A program made the position numbers and the translations under genes. Positions 53,401 to 64,000 of a stretch of 64,000 bases of DNA are shown here, piece after piece. This stretch comes from Fusarium oxysporum f. sp. lycopersici 4287 (taxonomy: Eukaryota > Ascomycota > Sordariomycetes > Hypocreales > Nectriaceae): the NCBI RefSeq assembly GCF_000149955.1, contig NC_030995.1, positions 1,612,001-1,676,000 on the forward strand, written 5' to 3'. The notes beneath the pieces were generated by a model. That model saw only the letters and a list, made by a program, of their open reading frames with translations, had not been told where the DNA came from and ran no database searches. How positions within the stretch are numbered: the first letter of the stretch is position 1; each line of letters begins with the position of its first letter.

Positions 53401-54176
53401 GTGCACCCTGTGCGCGAGTATTCCCACTCGTAGAATTTGCGACAAGTTCGTCTGCGAAGGAATCAATTTCGTCGAGGCTGTTGCGGTTGTCGAGAGAAAC
53501 TCTTGGAGAGCGTCGCTGTTCGTCTGCAATGTCGTGTGTGACCTCACGAATAGTCTCAGCTTGGTGGGGACCTAGGGAGTTGGCGTTGCCGCCCAGACGT
53601 GGGCTTTTCGAGTGGTCCTGGGCGGATGGAGAGTGATGATCTTGAAGATCGATAGTATCTGCGATCGGGGGAAAGGTTCGTAAACGTCAGTTTGTGGTGT
53701 CGTCAAAAGAAGCGTGTGGACACAAGGAATGAGAAAGCAGAGGACTAAGTCGAGTGGTTGGAATGTATCGTGACTTGCAGCGACCCCGGAGAGCAATAGA
53801 AAGGTTCGAGCTTGGACAGTGACCAGGGGGCAAGGGTAGACGAAAGTACGATGAAACGTAAAGAAAAAGAAAGTAATAAAAAAAGAATGGGCAAGGGAGA
53901 AGTTGGCCGAAGGTCTACTTCAAGGGTTCCATGTGGTTGAATAGACGAAGTTTGTATGTAAAGGGGGCAGGGGAAAGAAAGTTGTACTCTAAGAGGGACC
54001 GACGAAACAACACGAGGATGAGGCTGCGCAAGAGGCGATGCACCCCAATCGCAAATCCCAAAGGCTGAGACTTAGGGTGACATTGGCGTTGGCATCTCGT
54101 TCCAAGTATAAAAGGCAGGACAGCGAAGGCAAAACACTAGGCACATACCGGCTCGGACGATCGATGGTCGTGTCAT
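50465..54176 (-). CDS. Tea4/Bud14-type SH3 polarity factor, with one in-frame TAG
   Basis: Cell-end/polarity landmark that recruits protein phosphatase 1 and links microtubule tips to actin (Tea4/Wsh3 in fission yeast, Bud14 in budding yeast, TeaC in Aspergillus). Exons: 54176-54149 (MTRPSIVRA), 53658-52477, 52425-52352, 52297-50594, 50533-50465. Together they read 1018 aa plus one in-frame TAG at codon 266 (52889-52891). The frame before and after the TAG is the same. The 265 residues before it are Ser/acidic-rich. Downstream lie an acidic stretch, an SH3 domain at about 359-413 (YALHTFVATVEG, YWWLVRV, GYLPAEHIE) and the PP1-docking KTVTF at 454-458, so a protein ending at the TAG would lack both. 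The TAG is either recoded (see the hairpin at 52881-52897) or removed by a 192-nt intron, 53034-52843 (GTGAGT donor, in phase), which would give 954 aa. Loss of function by mutation or a sequence error is possible. Confidence 0.85.
50534..50593 (-). other. 60-nt, frame-preserving intron encoding a hydrophobic stretch
   Basis: Donor GTGAGT, branch/acceptor ACTAACGCAG, so it is clearly an intron. It is a multiple of three without a stop. If retained it would insert 20 mostly hydrophobic residues (VSIFLVASLGIY...) after AEITT near the C-terminus of the Tea4-type protein. Confidence 0.75.
52881..52897 (-). promoter_or_regulatory. tRNA anticodon-arm-like hairpin around the in-frame UAG (candidate A-to-I editing site)
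   Basis: On the coding (minus) strand, GAAGG (52897-52893), loop CUAGCAU (52892-52886) and CCUUC (52885-52881) form a perfect 5-bp stem with a 7-nt loop. That is the size of a tRNA anticodon stem-loop. The stop codon UAG occupies loop positions 2-4. Its adenosine (complement of 52890) is at loop position 3, equivalent to wobble A34, preceded by U as at U33. Yeast tRNA-Ala(IGC) has the loop UUIGCIU (from UUAGCAU), so only the first loop base differs. A-to-I change would turn UAG into UIG, read as UGG (Trp). Confidence 0.6.
53659..54148 (-). other. Long (490-nt) first intron of the Tea4-type gene
   Basis: The donor GTATGT follows nine codons plus one base; the acceptor CGCAG is before ATACTATCGATC. 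It keeps phase and joins MTRPSIVRA to DTIDLQDHHS. This start is inferred, because no ATG precedes a stop in the second-exon frame immediately upstream. Confidence 0.7.
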
Positions 54177-56683
54177 TTTGACGGGTGGAAACGACGAGCG
54201 AGGCCGTCAACAAGTCACTCTGCTCCAACTCTGTCCCTGAAGGCGCAAGGCACCAAAAGATGGGATATGCTTGACCCCTGGCGCCAGAGAAGCGCCGTCT
54301 CAATTTTTTATTTCAAACTCGAGGCGTTGGATGCTGACGGCTGGGGGCCGGGTTTTTTGTTGCTTGTCTATGCCGTTGCGTGAGAGGCGGGCGGTAGATC
54401 CTTGCGAGGATGTTCTCGTCCAACTCAGAGGTACCTGATTGCTTTGTTTGTTTGTTTGTTTGTTTGCTTTGGTCGTTGGGGGCGTTAGGATATCAGGCTT
54501 TCGGTCGTGGTACTCGCTTGGATTTGGTGTCGCTCAGCGTGGTGAACAAGGTTGCGCCCGTAAAAGTCAATCGATCAACCAATACGCCCAGTGGCCAGCC
54601 ACGGGCTCGTCCAACATGAAGCTGCTTTTGCGCAAGTGAGTGGGAATGGATCTGAGTGTCGGAAAACTGGAGAGAACGAGCGACGATCTTTGTTCCGTGC
54701 CTATGTGGAAAAAGGATGGCGTAGCAGTAGGTAATAATAATAATAAAGTGAACTGGCCTGGCCTAGCCCAAGTTTCGTTTCCTGGCGGGACCTTGGCAGC
54801 AGAGGAGTCCGGGCACCAAAAAAGATTGACTCCACTGCCGCAGTGAAACTACCACTGATACTGTCACTGTCAGGCACCTCTGTTGGTGTGGTCACTGATT
54901 CAAGAGGAATAGATCTAACGTTTTCTGCCCTAACAATCCCTCTAGAATCTTTTAGCAAATTTTCATGTCTCCTATTCTAACCACGCAGTCTAGATGCCAA
55001 AGCCCCTAATGCACTTTGTCTATCGCAAACGGGTGATGTTAGTGCGGAGGGGGACGAGCCCGTTGAATGGAGCGTCACCCGTTTCAGATAACTCGTCCAT
55101 CCAGGTTGAAAGCAGCTCGATAATCGAGAGCAAAAGATCTACTGCACGGAAACAAAAGTGGAGGCTGCGGTTTAATGGCCGGTCTATTAGACCATTTTTA
55201 GGGCCAAGACGGGAGAGAATGATAAATGGAAGCAAAAGAAAAGAAGAGCGCGTGATGAGACGACGATACTGAGAGCAGGGGTCTCTTTTTCACTGACTCT
55301 CCGTTCTCCCTTTGAAGGCTGAACCAGTCAGAGTAAAGGACCATGATGCGAGCGGCAGCATTGATTGAGAAGTGAGCTAGATGGAGTCATGCAACGCACT
55401 GTAGAAAAATGACCACTTGCCCATTGACAGTGCTTTCGTTTCATTTATATCAGCTGCATATCACTTACACTCCATTAAATGTATTGTAGATAGTCTCCTC
55501 TTGTGGTGGCATTGTACCTCTCGCCGATTCCGTGACAAGACGGGATGGAGCGCGTTTCCCATTAAAACCCCTGAATGCTTAGCGTTTCCAAGAAACCGTA
55601 AACTTTGGCTCTAACGCAACCGGGGAATCGTTCAGGGCCACCCGCGTCTCGGCGGGGCCCTTGAAACGCTGAAACGTCCAGACGCCCAATGGGTCTTGCT
55701 CAGGGGAAATTGAGTTCATTGGCTGTGAGTAAATGTTCCCTTCCAGCTTCAATCCACTGTATGAAAATAAGGCAGTCCTGCAATTGACTTTTCAACGTCA
55801 CTGAAGTTATGTAATTAAATGTCACGACGTACCCGAGTTCGTCAATTTGATGCTTACTCGGTTGCCAAGCCGGTACTCTGTGTGGCAATCATTGTAACCC
55901 TCAGTGGCCTCAAAATCACCTCTGTAGTCTGTTGTCTGTGACCTCACATGTCCAAGTCAACCACACCATGAGGTATGCAGTGCAATTACCCAGCATACCA
56001 TTGGATTCCATCAAAACACCGTCTTGCAGAGGAAACGACCATTCGTCTCTTGTCATGTGCTTCTTTACCAACTCGGCCATCTATACAACAGATCAGCCAT
56101 ACAGCCTTTGCCACGATAAACTCATTGTACATATGAGGAGGCCATGGTACGACCTCACGCATATCTACATGCAAATTGTTGTCCCGCCAATGAACTATCA
56201 ACATGAAATCAAGCTATCAATACATGACACGTGACAATGCTATGCATCTCATGTACCAGGTAATCTAGTGTGTTCTATTTCTATCACACTCAGCACGACT
56301 GATAGATCACTTTGAGCAATCAGATCTAAGTCGTTCGGTAATTCTCCTGAGACAATCAGGCGTCTCAAAGTCTTTCTCCAGCGTGCAACAGCAGAAGCAA
56401 ACAGAAACAGCACAAGTTTCACTTGATGAACTCACCAAGTAAAGTCACCAATGTGGGAAATAAAATATGAACTTCAAAATCTTGATTAATATCGACTAAA
56501 TAAACATAGTCTTTTCTGACTTTTCTTTAACCTTGACCCATTCATTAGGCCCATGCCAGGGCCGTCCCAAACATGGCAAACACACCGTGACAATGCTCAT
56601 CTCTCATCAGAGAAAACAAATAATGCTATGCTTATAAACAATTCAAATCATACGCTTCAACACCGTTCCATGCAATCAACTTT
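54177..56683. other. 2.5-kb intergenic region, Tea4-type gene to GDH2
   Basis: Upstream region of the Tea4-type gene and the 3' flank of GDH2, both minus strand. A TTTG microsatellite is at 54443-54466. No gene recognised. Confidence 0.55.
54443..54466. repeat. TTTG tetranucleotide microsatellite
   Basis: Six perfect TTTG copies, about 270 bp upstream of the inferred Tea4-type start. Confidence 0.85.
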
Positions 56684-59600
56684 TTAGTTGGCGATCTGGG
56701 CCATACGCTTAGACATACTGTCGCAATAGTTAGCATATGTTCTGGTATCATGGTATCATGGGTTACACTTACAAGTCGTAGAAGGCAAACTGGCTGGGGC
56801 TGCTGCCGAACTCGTACACGAATCGACTGGCAAGGTAGGAGCCGAAGATGCTTCGGAGGTAGGAGTCGGGGATGCGAGCGATCAAGGTGTCGAGACCAAT
56901 CTTCTCGAGGAGAAGACGGGGCAGAGCATCTTGAAGAACAGATCGGCGGATCTTCTCGTTGTCCCAGAGGTCGGAGTGCTGGAGCTTCTCATCAAGATCG
57001 GTAATGGCAACGGAGAGCTTGTCAGAGAGGATAGATCGGGGAGTTCCGGTCTGCTCATGCTCGCGCCAGATAGCCTCAAACTCAAGGCGGGCGTTCTCCT
57101 GAATCTTGAGCTGAACCTGCTTGACGTAGTCCTTGTAGAACTGAGGAGCCTCGCCCTGGGCGTTGTGGCACATGTTCTCAACGAAGCCCTCGTCGTCGAA
57201 AGACAGAGAAGCAAGAACCTCAAGGGAGGACGATGTCACACCACCCTTGTTGGCAGAGGCATCCTTGTACAGAATGCAGCCAGCAGCCTCGAGGCGAAGC
57301 TTAGCCTCCTGGGTAATGAAGAGGTTGGCTCCCTCAACGAGGTAAGGGATGATGCACTTGCCATCCTTGATGAGACGGTTGACCGAGATGAGGTCAATGG
57401 AGGCGGGACGACCACCACAAGGGACGAAGCAGTCGACACTGCCAGTGTCACGGAGATGGAAGGTGTTACGGAACGATGTACCGTTGTTGATAACCTCGCC
57501 ATTGGGGAGAGTGATGTTGACGTCGTCGCACAGGACTCGGTAACCCTCGGGAGACAGCTTGGAAACATCGTACTCGATGATCATCTTGCGGCCGTTGGCA
57601 AGGCGCAGAAGCTCGTCACGGTCGAGACCGTTGGGGTCAGCAAGAACTCCAGAGCCATCCACAATGGCAGTGTACTTCTCGTTACCAAGCTTTATCTCGT
57701 TGCTGCCCAGGTCACCATCGGGGCCACCAGTCTGCATCTTGCGGATAGTAGAGGGGTCAAGCTCGAGCTTTCGGTAGATACCCTTGACGTACTCACGAAC
57801 AGACAGGGTGGTCATGCCGTAGGTGTCGTGAGGAATACCACCAAGCTTGGGAGACTTGCCAGTGAAGAAGGACTTCCACCAGGGGGCGCCACGGGATCGA
57901 GCGTGCTCAGTAGCCCAGTCGACCAGCTCAGCGGTGTTCTCATCAGGGCCCATGAAGATGATCTCCTCCTTGCCGTAGAGGTCGACAACAGGGTTCTTGA
58001 TACCAGGGGTCTCGGCGGGCAGAAGAAGATCAAGGATACTATCAATGTACTTCTCGAAAGCCTCACGGGCACGGTTCTGCTGCTTAGGGTCCAACAGAAT
58101 AACACCCTTGGAGCCACCCTCGGGAATGTCCTTGTTCTTGCGCTGCTGTGTGCTGGCAAGACCGTAGTTCTCATCGAAGATGCTGCGGGCGTTGATGCCA
58201 TAAGCCTCCTTGTTGCGAGACTTGACGATTCGGATACCACCGCGAGAGATATCCTTGAATCGGAGGTGGAAACCTCGGGACTCAGAGCTGATGACGAGGA
58301 ACATGCCGTAGAGGGGCTTGGGGTACTCGACCTCGGGGAGGAAAGATGGGTCAAGACGGAAGCTCAGAGCGACCTTGGTAGGGGTGAAGTAGTTGGTCTT
58401 GAGGATGGCGTTGTTGAACACACGGAAGGCAGTGAGAACCATCTCATCATGCTCGTTGTTGACGTTCTTGGAGATCTTGTCCTTGAGAGCGTCGTCGGAG
58501 AGAACCTCGACGGACAGGCTGGAGGAGACAACCTTCACGGGGTCATCCTGGTCCTTAACAAGGTGGATGTTGGCGAAAGAAGCGTAAAGAGCACGAACGA
58601 GACCGGGGTAGTTCTGAATAATCTCATAAATGTACTCAGGAGTAAATGTCTCAGAACGGAGACGGCGCTTCAGGTTAGAAAGGAGGGCCTGCTGAGCGTT
58701 GTTCTTAACATCCAGAAGCTCGGCAAGAGTAGAGTACTCTGGTCCCAATCGGTTCAGGAAGTGCTGAACGAACACCCAAGCGGAGTGGGCGTAGACGGAT
58801 TCCTGAAGGCTGAGCTGTCCATCGAGGAAAAGGTTGTGGAACTTGTTGTGGGGGAGACAGTAGAGGAGAGAAACCTCCTTGGAGATCTGGTCAATGGACT
58901 CCTCAATTGAAGGGAACTGTCCACTGCTCTCGACGGTGTCAGAAGTAGGTCGGAGGTAGACACTCATGACGGTGATACCGTTGGAGAACTGCTCGAGGTA
59001 CTTTCGAGATGAGGTGACGCCATAGTAGTGGTAAAGGTCACTGAGGGCAGAGAAAAGACCCTGGGCAGTGCGAGAGCGGAAGGCAACGACCATTCGCTTC
59101 TCGTCGGTGTTCTCAATATCGAAGACCTCGATGACGGGACCAGCTCGGTTAACGGCGAGCTCAATGATGTCCTGGTAGATTTGCTTGGTGTTGTCAGTGG
59201 CCTTGCGGAGGAAGCCGTTGTCGGCAATGAGCTCGAGGTTGGTCTCCTTGGGGTCGGTCTGCTCAGGTGGAGTGGCAAACTGGCACTGGTAGACGAAGTA
59301 ACATCGGAGAGTTGCCTTGGAGCTGGGGCTCACGACAGCGGGAGATCGGAAAGTCTCAACGCGGTACTTGCTGTGGCCGGGGTGATCAATGTACTTGGCC
59401 TCGAGGCGTTCCTCATAGCGAGGACCAGCAGTGTTGGTCTTGCCAGCAACGCTGGTATCAATGTAGATGGCATGGTCGTTAGCCTCCATATCCAGTCGGA
59501 TCTCCTCCTGCTTATCCTCGCGAGCGAAGGAAGCGACCTTAGCGGCATACAGAGAGGTGATGTGGCTGGAGATGACATCGGGGGTCTCAAGCTCGAAGTA

Positions 59601-59975
59601 GACATCATCGATGCCAAGCTTCTCGTAGAACCACTCGATCTGCTCATCAATTTGAGGCTCGGGGACGAAACCAGCAGCTGAGATGATAGACTTCACAGTC
59701 TTCTTCTGCTCAGGCTTGCCAGTGAACTCAGGGGCAATGTAGCCAACGGTGGCAGATCGCAGAATGCGGTGGCCGTTGCCGCCATTGCCATTTTGCAGAG
59801 GAACGGAGAAGTGAGTAGGCTGGGGAGAAGGACCACGGCTGGCCTCAGTGGCCTTGACGTTAGCCACGGGGTTGGCGGAAATGGCAGTCATGTTGGATTT
59901 CTGATATGGATCTGTGTAATCAGGGAAAGTCTGAGAGGGCAGCATGTTAGTGGGCGATTCTGTTATAGGCGCCAT
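56684..59975 (-). CDS. NAD-specific glutamate dehydrogenase (GDH2 type, about 115 kDa)
   Basis: Oxidatively deaminates glutamate to 2-oxoglutarate and ammonium with NAD, a catabolic enzyme of nitrogen metabolism. Two exons (59975-56773 and 56717-56684) give 1078 aa, the usual size for the large fungal NAD-GDH. The start MAPITESPTNML is the first ATG in the open frame; the reading frame stays open upstream, but the ATG-less stretch there overlaps the TATA box. Marks are IPEGGSKGVILLDP, IIFMGPDENTAELVDWA and GIYRKLELDPSTIRKMQTGGPDGDLGS in short pieces such as MQTGGPDGDLGS, and FVPCGGRPASIDL. Exon 2 supplies MSKRMAQIAN after FAFYDF, completing the conserved end; without splicing the frame stops one codon later. 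Confidence 0.97.
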
Positions 59976-62900
59976 CTTGGCGAGATGCCTAGATGGAGAG
60001 TGAAGTTTGGTGGTGTAAACGCAAGACGACAAAACGAAATGATTGAAAACAGTGATGGGATGAACAAGATGGAGACGAGATGAGCCAGCTGCAAGTGTCT
60101 TATATAGACAGTTCGGCTTGAGCAAACAAGGAAGCCTGAAGATAACAGTTCTCCTGTCGTCACCGCTGTAGCCAACTCAACCAGAGTTTCGGTCAGAGCT
60201 CGTGACTCAAAGCGAACTAAGGAAAAGAGGCATTTGATACGGGGCTGCTGACCCAGAGGCTGCCCTGCGCCCGTGAAGGCCAAACTCAATGATCCAGTGA
60301 TCATTGGTATTGAACCCGTCCCGGGAGGCTCATTCCAGGTCCTATCCGGGGCGTCCATGCTCGCACTCACTGGACGCCACTAGATCGGGGACCTGAAAAT
60401 GCACTGCAGATGCTGGGGCTGGGGCTGGGGCTGTTTGCAGCACCTAATGCGAACCGCTCAGCTCGCTGGGAAGCTTATCTCTGATACGGAGCACCAGAAT
60501 CCCGGTGTAAGCCGCCCGGGCCGGCTCTCGTATTCTCGCCATTGGGTAGTGAAAATCAGGGGGAAGCCAATCAACGGCGCCATGGATTCGCGATAAGGGC
60601 AAAATGACGAAGGGGTAGTGGGCAGTGCTGTAGTCAGATAAGACTTATCCGCTACTTACCGGCTAGAGTTTGTGACGATCAATTCGTTTCGTCACTGAAA
60701 ATAGATAATTCTAGGTCGGTAATGCCGAACTTATAGCGGGGCCTTCTAAAAGAAGATGGCGAGAGGAAGTTATTCAGAAGAATAACAAGATTGCCGTAAA
60801 AGGTTCTCAGATGAGAGGAGGGTTGGTTAAAGTTCTGACGGCAGGTTAGTATATCTGTCATACACTGCCAACCTGAGCAGGCGTTTGACTCGGTGTGCAC
60901 GAACTCAGCGCAGCCATCCGTCAGCCCTGTCGTAAATAGAAACTGAAGACGGTATGTCTAGAACAAGAGATAACAAAAGCTCTCTTGATACGTCGAGGTT
61001 GGTTTGAGATGACGAGGTTCAAAGCTCAAGCCAGGACAGGGAATATGATCTCTAAATAAAGACGAGGTAGGAGTGATAAGGGGTTCAAGGTAGATAGAAG
61101 AAGGCTTCTTTTTGTGAGGAGAAGCAAATGCAAAATGCAATAGGTAATCAACAAGTTTGAGGTCAAGTGACTTATCTCTCCAACTTTCGAAGCCAGAAGA
61201 TATTGGGACTGGCGATGGAAGCTTTATATACTGTCCGTGTCTAAGTGTCTCTCAATGACGACCCAGAAGTCTACGATGGTACAAAGTACCTCGCGGTCTT
61301 TTACAATGGGGTACGTACCAGCATTAATGTCTCCATTGACTCCAAACATGTCGACATATTGCCTTCTCTTACACCGTCTCGCCTGTAGGTACCAAGTAAA
61401 AGTTGTCACGCTGCCATAAAAAAACCACATCCCTTGCCAGGTCCTGGTCTTCCGCTCACCTTGCCTACACACCCCCTTCCCGCTTGTGGGGCAGACCCTG
61501 CTGGGAGTTTGCTGGGCATGAGGCCCGGCGGGTGTTTATTTTGAGGTACGTGTTTGTTTTTTGCCTTTCATTTGCACCGGGCAGACCGGAGAAAAAGTGC
61601 AGTGGACAGCAATAGACACAGCGAATGACCCCCGCCACAACCCTCTACAGCAGCTTACTTACAGCACATGCAGCACATTCACAGAGCTTATGGTTTGCCC
61701 AGTCACTTGGTTCGATTTCCTCATATTTCACTTCGCAATCAGCAAAGTAGAAACTTGGCATACACAAGAAGAGATAGAAGTATTCAGACAATAAACATCA
61801 CCGGCCCGGTCGTCCTGAGGCCTCTCCTCTCCAATTGGTACCTGCTCGCTACTGTACTGTACCACTACCACCCCTCCTGAAGCGGAGCCCAGCCCAGCTA
61901 AGCCCGCCAGAAGAGTCGAGAAGAAAGAATTTTGGCTGCAGCAACACCCCCGATCGTGATCATGACCTCACGGAGTACAGTGCAGTACCTACAAGAAAAA
62001 GTCCCATTCAATTACCCAATAGTGCCTCTGGTCTAAACCTCAAAGGGAAGCCTTGTTTGGAACCTGACTTCTCTCGCCTGGACCAAGCGCCTGGTTCCTG
62101 AAGAGTCTGTAGGTGAGGGAGCCCCCAGGAATTATTCAGATTTACCAGTGGGGAAGAGGCCCGGTTATTCGAGGCTCTGCAGTTTTTGCATGGAATCCCG
62201 CCTTCTCCAGATTTTCGTTTGACACCACTAGTGCAAATTTGTTGCCAATGGGAGAGTTGTTTGCTAGACTTTAACTCTTCTGCCAGTTTACGTCGATATC
62301 TTGTAACAACTTCACATACCACACATTCTCACATAATGGATATCAGCGTTTAGGAAATGGCTTGAAAAGTTTTCAGAGACTAGCTGGGTCAGGACAAACG
62401 CTCTATTTGACAGGTTGGTCACTGTAAGTCGACATAAAGAGCCTCCAGCTCCATTTGCAGACTTTGATAACGTAAGTCTACATAACTATCCATACGCTAT
62501 GCATGAAAACGGCACCACACACTTAGCTTCTTTCGTTCACCCAAACGGTGTGGAGAATGGTGCGATTCAACTCAATTCACTCACCACTCACCTTGGCTCG
62601 CCCTGCGGGTTTGTCTCTGCGAGTCATCGTCAATGGCAACTTCGTGACATGCAGATCCGACCTTGAATTCCGGTTTTTCAATGCTCTCTCTGTTTTGGGT
62701 TTCAGAGGATTATTACAGCGTTGGACTACGGTATCTCACAAGATCCCGGTCAACATGCACGTTGCCCTGGCTGTGCTTGTCCAAGTGGTCGTAATAACTG
62801 CCTGAAATGATGTTGCCATGATGTGCTTCAAGCTGAGCCGGACCGTATTAATAAACCATACAGTTCTGACATGCGAAACGGCCAGGCCAACAAGAATGAT

Positions 62901-64000
62901 GATTCGTACGAAAACTGGATCGCCTGCATTTGACTAATTCCACGTCTGATTGACATTGACTTCTAGTGATATCTATTTGGAGCATGTTTGATAAATGTCA
63001 TGTAGTTTCGAACAACGTCGACTTCAATGGGCCCATGTATCAACAATTGTGTCAGCCCATGGTTTACGTGGTGTAAGATAATGCTGGGATTTCGCATCAG
63101 CCAAGAAACTATATGCTTTGGTTGGTTCTGAGCCTGCCAACAAGCGACGAATAGTTCACCTCCATGGAACCTTGCTCAATATCGTTCTAAGCCATCAAAA
63201 TCTTGACAAGCCAAGAATCCGCCTCAAAGGATACGGTACCTGAACCGAATTCCTACACGACTCACTACCCCAGACGGGAAGCTGGCGTTGAACGCTGACC
63301 GCAGCAGCAAATGCCAGGCGAGCTAGCTGAAATGCCCTCGTACCCCAGACAATAGAACCCAAATCTGGCTCACCTGACTTAAAGAAAGCAAAGCCAGTGC
63401 TCACCGAACTTTCCAGACCTTGGCCATTCTAAGGGGAACGATCACGGGGCCGGGACTAGTCTCGATTTCTAGGGGAAATAATTTCACCTTGGGGGAGATC
63501 CATTCCCCAGATCGAGTAACAGTCAAGATCATGAAGTTAAAAAAAAAAAATGTGTTGGCAAGGTGATACTTCCCACCCTTCTTCTTCCCCAAGATACCAG
63601 TAGACAAGGGAGCAAGGGAGAGCACAGCACACCGGTAGGTTCTGACCTGTCGCTATTGAAGGAGCCGGACCACGACAAGGTTCCTCCGGCCGTCGCGGGG
63701 CCGTTGGTTCGGTACTTACGTACAGGTACCTTCTCCGGGGTACCATCAATGACACAATGGTTGAGGTCGAGGGGGAGTCGAGGAGCACTTGACTGCAGCA
63801 CGAGGGGGTTTATTGCGAAACGAAGGGCAAGTCTGGCATAAGACAGGAGTTGCACAACATAGCATGGCTTTCTTGAATGATAGAGTTTAGACAAGATTGG
63901 TCAGTTCGTTCTTGAGCTGCCCTGTTGTCATCAACAATACTACTCTTCAATGATTCATCTGACCTGGAACAGAAGCTCTAATTCTCCAATACCCCAGACT
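59976..64000. other. Gene-free end of the window, upstream of GDH2
   Basis: 4 kb with no recognised gene. The first part is the GDH2 promoter and leader. Short frames further on (61403-62101, 62415-62805, 63401-63894) show no family similarity and no credible splice structure. A poly-A tract of about 12 bases is near 63539-63550. A gene continuing beyond 64000 cannot be excluded. Confidence 0.5.
60100..60106 (-). promoter_or_regulatory. TATA box of the GDH2 gene
   Basis: TATATAA on the minus strand, within TCTATATAAG, about 125 bp upstream of the GDH2 ATG. Confidence 0.6.

Noticed and set aside
56931..58910. Long open frame antisense to GDH2 (659 codons)
   Set aside because: It mirrors the codon bias of the minus-strand GDH2 exon (Leu/Val-rich mirror composition) and has no family similarity.

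Overview
This window is a stretch of nuclear chromosome from a filamentous ascomycete, most likely a Sordariomycete of the Fusarium type. The signs are short introns (about 50-60 bp) with GTAAGT/GTGAGT donors and CTAAC-like branch points, and filamentous-fungus genes such as the NADPH-oxidase regulator NoxR, a Tea4-type polarity factor and an Mpv17/PMP22-family protein that could be the Woronin sorting protein. The genus is inferred from overall gene character and cannot be proven here. I see no rRNA, tRNA, CRISPR array or intact transposon.

Layout. 1-7866 is gene-poor, with only broken reading frames. 7867-15318 holds three minus-strand genes: DEAD-box helicase DBP2, kynureninase, and the external mitochondrial NADH dehydrogenase. 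After a 4 kb gap come an unrecognised single-pass membrane protein (+), the two-domain thiamine enzyme Thi20 (-) and the TORC2 subunit Rictor/Ste20 (-). 30-34 kb holds peroxisomal uricase (+) and a divergent pair, mitochondrial ribosomal protein uL13 (-) and the copper chaperone for SOD1 (+). Another 4 kb gap leads to NoxR (+), mitochondrial glutamyl-tRNA synthetase (-), a DnaJ/Hsp40 (+), ESCRT-II Snf8/Vps22 (+), the Mpv17/PMP22 protein (-), the Tea4/Bud14-type SH3 protein (-) and NAD-dependent glutamate dehydrogenase (-). The last 4 kb shows no gene.

The genes are housekeeping and do not form a cluster. Some share themes: nitrogen and NAD metabolism (uricase, GDH2, kynureninase, NDE1), mitochondrial translation (uL13m, GluRS), and hyphal polarity or organelle positioning (Tea4, NoxR, Rictor, the PMP22-family protein).

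The most notable observation is in the Tea4-type gene. Its reading frame is interrupted by one in-frame TAG (52889-52891, minus strand), yet coding sequence continues in the same frame on both sides, including the SH3 domain and a PP1-docking motif downstream. The TAG sits in a 5-bp stem, 7-nt loop hairpin that copies the geometry of a tRNA anticodon arm. The adenosine of the stop is at the position equivalent to wobble A34, and the loop differs from that of tRNA-Ala(AGC) at only one base. This is what would be expected of a stop codon recoded UAG to UIG (read as UGG, Trp) by the A-to-I mRNA editing known in Fusarium and Neurospora. The competing explanation, a 192-nt in-frame intron that removes the stop, is recorded alongside.
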